Assembly: GCF_000485595.1 (NCBI RefSeq)
Contig: NW_014578589.1
Location: 32,306 to 63,568, forward strand
Length of the DNA: 31,263 nt
Source of the DNA: Priapulus caudatus
Lineage: Eukaryota; Priapulida; Priapulimorpha; Priapulimorphida; Priapulidae
Direction: 5' to 3'
A program made the position numbers and the translations under genes. Below the pieces are notes generated by a model. The model worked only from the letters and a program-made list of their open reading frames with translations, ran no database searches and was not told the origin of the DNA. The stretch's first letter is position 1, and every line of letters begins with the position of its first letter. Below are positions 29,141 to 31,263 of this stretch, piece after piece.

Positions 29141-29494
29141 TATCCAACGCCCCCACGCGATACGTTCGCGAACGACGCCTGACCGCTCGATCGAGGTCGC
29201 GGCCAACTCGCACGTCGTCAGTTGTAGAACGCGCTGCACACAGTTCATAGAACGTTGATATAGATCACACTGTGCGAATCAGCTGGCTGCCTGCTCACCC
29301 CGCCCGGGGCTCGCCGGTCCGCCGGTGCGAGGCCTGCAGAGATGCAGGGTGTCAGTGTGTCCCACTAAGTATGAAGTTGAGCCAGACGCTGGTCCACACT
29401 GCACTGCATCAGACAGTCAGCGACGGGCGCAGCCCTAGCTTACGCGATGATGATCCCGTCAGTCCGCTGCCTAGCAGTCGCCCGACACCCCCCC

Positions 29495-30520
29495 CCGCCC
29501 GCTCTCCCTCTATTCTCGCTCTCCGATCTCTCGCCCTCGCTGCTTCTGCTTCTCTTCAGTCTGCTCTCTCTCTCCTCTTCTTCTCTCCTCTCTCTCTCTC
29601 TCTCTCTCGTCTTCTCTCTCTTATCTCTCCTCTGCTGGCTCTCTCTCCCTGCTCTCTCTCGCCTCTACTCTCCCTCTCTCTTCTCTCTCTCTGTGCTCTC
29701 CCTCTCTCTCTCTCGTATACTAGTATCCTCTGCTCTCTCTGCTCTCTCTCTCTCTCCTCTGCTTGCTTCTCTCCTCCTCTCTCTCTCTCTCGTCTCTCTC
29801 TCTCTCTCGTCTCCTCTCTCTCTCTCCGTCTCCCTCCCATCGCTCTCCTCTCTTTCTCGCTCTCCGCCTCCTCTCTCTCGTCTGCTCTCCTCTCATCTCT
29901 GCCCTCTCCTCTCTCTCTCCCTCTATCGATCTCTCCTCTCTGCTCTTGCTTGCCTCTGCTCTCTCTTCGCCCTCCCACCGTCTCTCCTCTCGCTCTCGCG
30001 CTCTCATACTCTCTCTCTCTCTCTCTCCTTACTTCTCCTTCTCAGCTCTGCTCTCTCCTCGCTCTCTACTCTCTATCTCTTCATCTCTCTCTCTCCCTCC
30101 ATCGTCTCCCCTCCTGCCTCCTCTCTCGCTCTCCCTCCCACCTCCCTCATCCTCTCATCCGCTCTCCTGCTTCTCTCCATCTCTCTTCCCTTCTCTCTTC
30201 TATCCTTCTATCTCTCTCTCTATCCTCACTCTGCTCTCCTCTCTCTCTCTCTCTGCGCCGGTCGCCACGGCTCTCTCTGGTGCTCGCTCTGCTCTCGTCT
30301 GCGTTTCGTCGCGTGCTCCTCTTCGTGTATTCTGATGCTGCTATCTCTCTCTCTGCTCTCTCTTCTCCTTTCTCCCTCTCGCGCCCTCCCACCTCTCTCC
30401 GGTCTCGCTCTCTACCTGCTCTCTCTCTCACTCTCTCTCTCTCTTCTCTCTCTCTCGTCTCTCTCTCTCGTCTATCTCTCTCTCTTTGCTCCCTCTCTAT
30501 CTCTCGTCGCCTCTCACCTA
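29495..30520. repeat. Pyrimidine (CT)n array, about 1 kb (unit F)
   Basis: Same composition as 26795-27505. Almost no purine-rich words apart from isolated G; one non-repetitive interruption at about 30252-30340 (GCGCCGGTCGCCACGGC..). The 494- and 362-codon Ser/Leu frames and the Glu/Arg frames on the opposite strand are repeat translation. Confidence 0.9.
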
Positions 30521-30604
30521 AGTTTAGGGCAGTAATACTACAAGCACTGCAAGATCACCCGGAGTTAACATCACGCAAGATTCGTGCAAACATTCATTCT
30601 GCAG

Positions 30605-31263
30605 TGGCCGTAAGGCCAGCAATTGGAAAACAGGGGGCCAAGGCGAGGAGCGGAAGCGACGAGAGAGGGTGGGTGTGGCGAGGGGTATCCCCCTCCCCAC
30701 GGGAGGGAGATTCTTGGAAGAATTCGTGCATGAAAATGGCTTTCCTGCGACACTAAAATTCAGTATTAGGGGTAACTTATATGAGAAGTGGGATTATGCG
30801 AATCGCTCCTTATAACCCCCCTCAGCCACGTCCTTTTAGATCCTTTTCCAGCTCACGATGCCGATCACGTGGGACGAGAGTGGCCCCTGCTGTGCGCCGG
30901 AAGGCTCTGAGGTTACACCACCAGTTGGCGTGACCCTTAAGCTAGACCAAGGTGAACAATGGTGTACGAGAAAGCCAGTGTTTTCAGGGAGAGAAGAAAA
31001 GAGTCTAAGCTGAGCGAAAGACCAGGCGATGAGCAATTTCTTCAACGGGGAGGATGTGTTCGCCCTGCCCACGCAGTAGGTAAATTTGTATATCAATATG
31101 TGCCAATAGCAAAAATGGCATTTTTGCGCAATTTCATTTTTTCATTATTAGGATAGGTATAGTGTATAGACCAATGAATTAAGGGCCCTTCTCTTCTTAA
31201 TTTTTGTACTCTCCGCGATTCAAGAGGGGTCATGCCTCCTTGTGCCGCCCCCGCCATCTCTCT
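30605..31263. repeat. Dispersed repeat R, copy 2 (runs off the window)
   Basis: Same orientation and landmark order as 23290-23960, beginning GGCCGTAAGGCCAGCAATTGG. It abuts the 3-prime end of unit F with no spacer. The internal duplicated motif is clear here: AAAATGGCTTTCCTGCGACACTAAAATTCAGTATTAGG at 30732-30769 and AAAATGGCATTTTTGCGCAATTTC..ATTATTAGG at 31112-31152. A frame from 30959 (MVYEKASVFRERRKESKL) overlaps the conserved part but has no known domain. Confidence 0.6.

Larger units (their letters stand above)
27591..30604. repeat. Tandem unit F (about 3.0 kb)
   Basis: Second direct copy of unit E with the same internal order. It is longer because of a poly-T insert (27808-27943) and a longer CT array (29495-30520). 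Shared landmarks: GTGATAACATTGTATAACCA words; GACAACACCG against AACACCGAC; CATCTCCTGTTCTCCTCT against CCCTGTTCTCCTCTCCC; ACAACTACGATGACGA; GCGCTGCACAC..GTTCATAGAA; GCAGAGATGCA.GGGTGTCAGTG; and the 3-prime end GCAGTAATACTACAAG.ACTGCAA. It is followed directly by repeat R copy 2. Confidence 0.6.

Overview
The window is animal nuclear DNA, not a prokaryotic or organelle segment. It has short exons with GT..AG boundaries in matching phases, long introns, and very dense microsatellites: (GT)n, (TA)n, (CT)n, (TCTA)n, (TTA)n, (CACG)n. Invertebrate is likely. A repeat-dense protostome such as a decapod crustacean would fit, but no feature fixes the taxon.

The main content, invisible to simple ORF calling, is a multi-exon gene on the + strand for a class B1 (secretin-family) neuropeptide/hormone GPCR. 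Exons appear in receptor order: ectodomain hormone-binding exon (123-247), TM1 (448-536), TM2 (2009-2141), a possible extracellular-loop-1 exon (4317-4460), TM3 to early TM4 (8046-8209), TM4 plus loop 2 (8966-9098), TM5/loop 3 (9827-9900), TM6 to loop 3 (10107-10248), the short TM7 exon (10690-10734) and a tail exon (from 11283). The first three are clean and phase-compatible. The later ones carry small indels that hide the frame.

Two large blocks occur twice. Block A (about 1-2150) recurs indel-rich as block B (about 4830-6780). Block C (about 6805-12795) recurs indel-rich as block D (about 14218-20620), just after a 25-N gap. Either this is real tandem duplication or uncorrected long-read sequence was used as gap fill; the error pattern favours the second. 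Comparing the copies is what reveals the true frames. A damaged, truncated second copy of the hormone-binding exon (1700-1790, 6333-6423) occurs in both A and B, so that one is probably a real local duplication.

From about 20.7 to 24.7 kb the sequence is mostly single-copy, with a few weak exon candidates and one long CA/CACG array. From about 24.74 to 30.6 kb two units of about 3 kb stand in tandem (E and F). In the same order each holds a GTGATAAC-type minisatellite, a CAA-rich stretch, a GC-rich GTGTAC-periodic stretch, a TA/TAACCC-rich stretch, about 280-340 bp of unique sequence, a long pure CT array and a conserved 3-prime end. A separate dispersed repeat occurs at 23290-23960 and again, directly after unit F, at 30605-31263.

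Most long open frames in the window, such as poly-VC, poly-SL and poly-YLSI, are translated microsatellites and are not genes.
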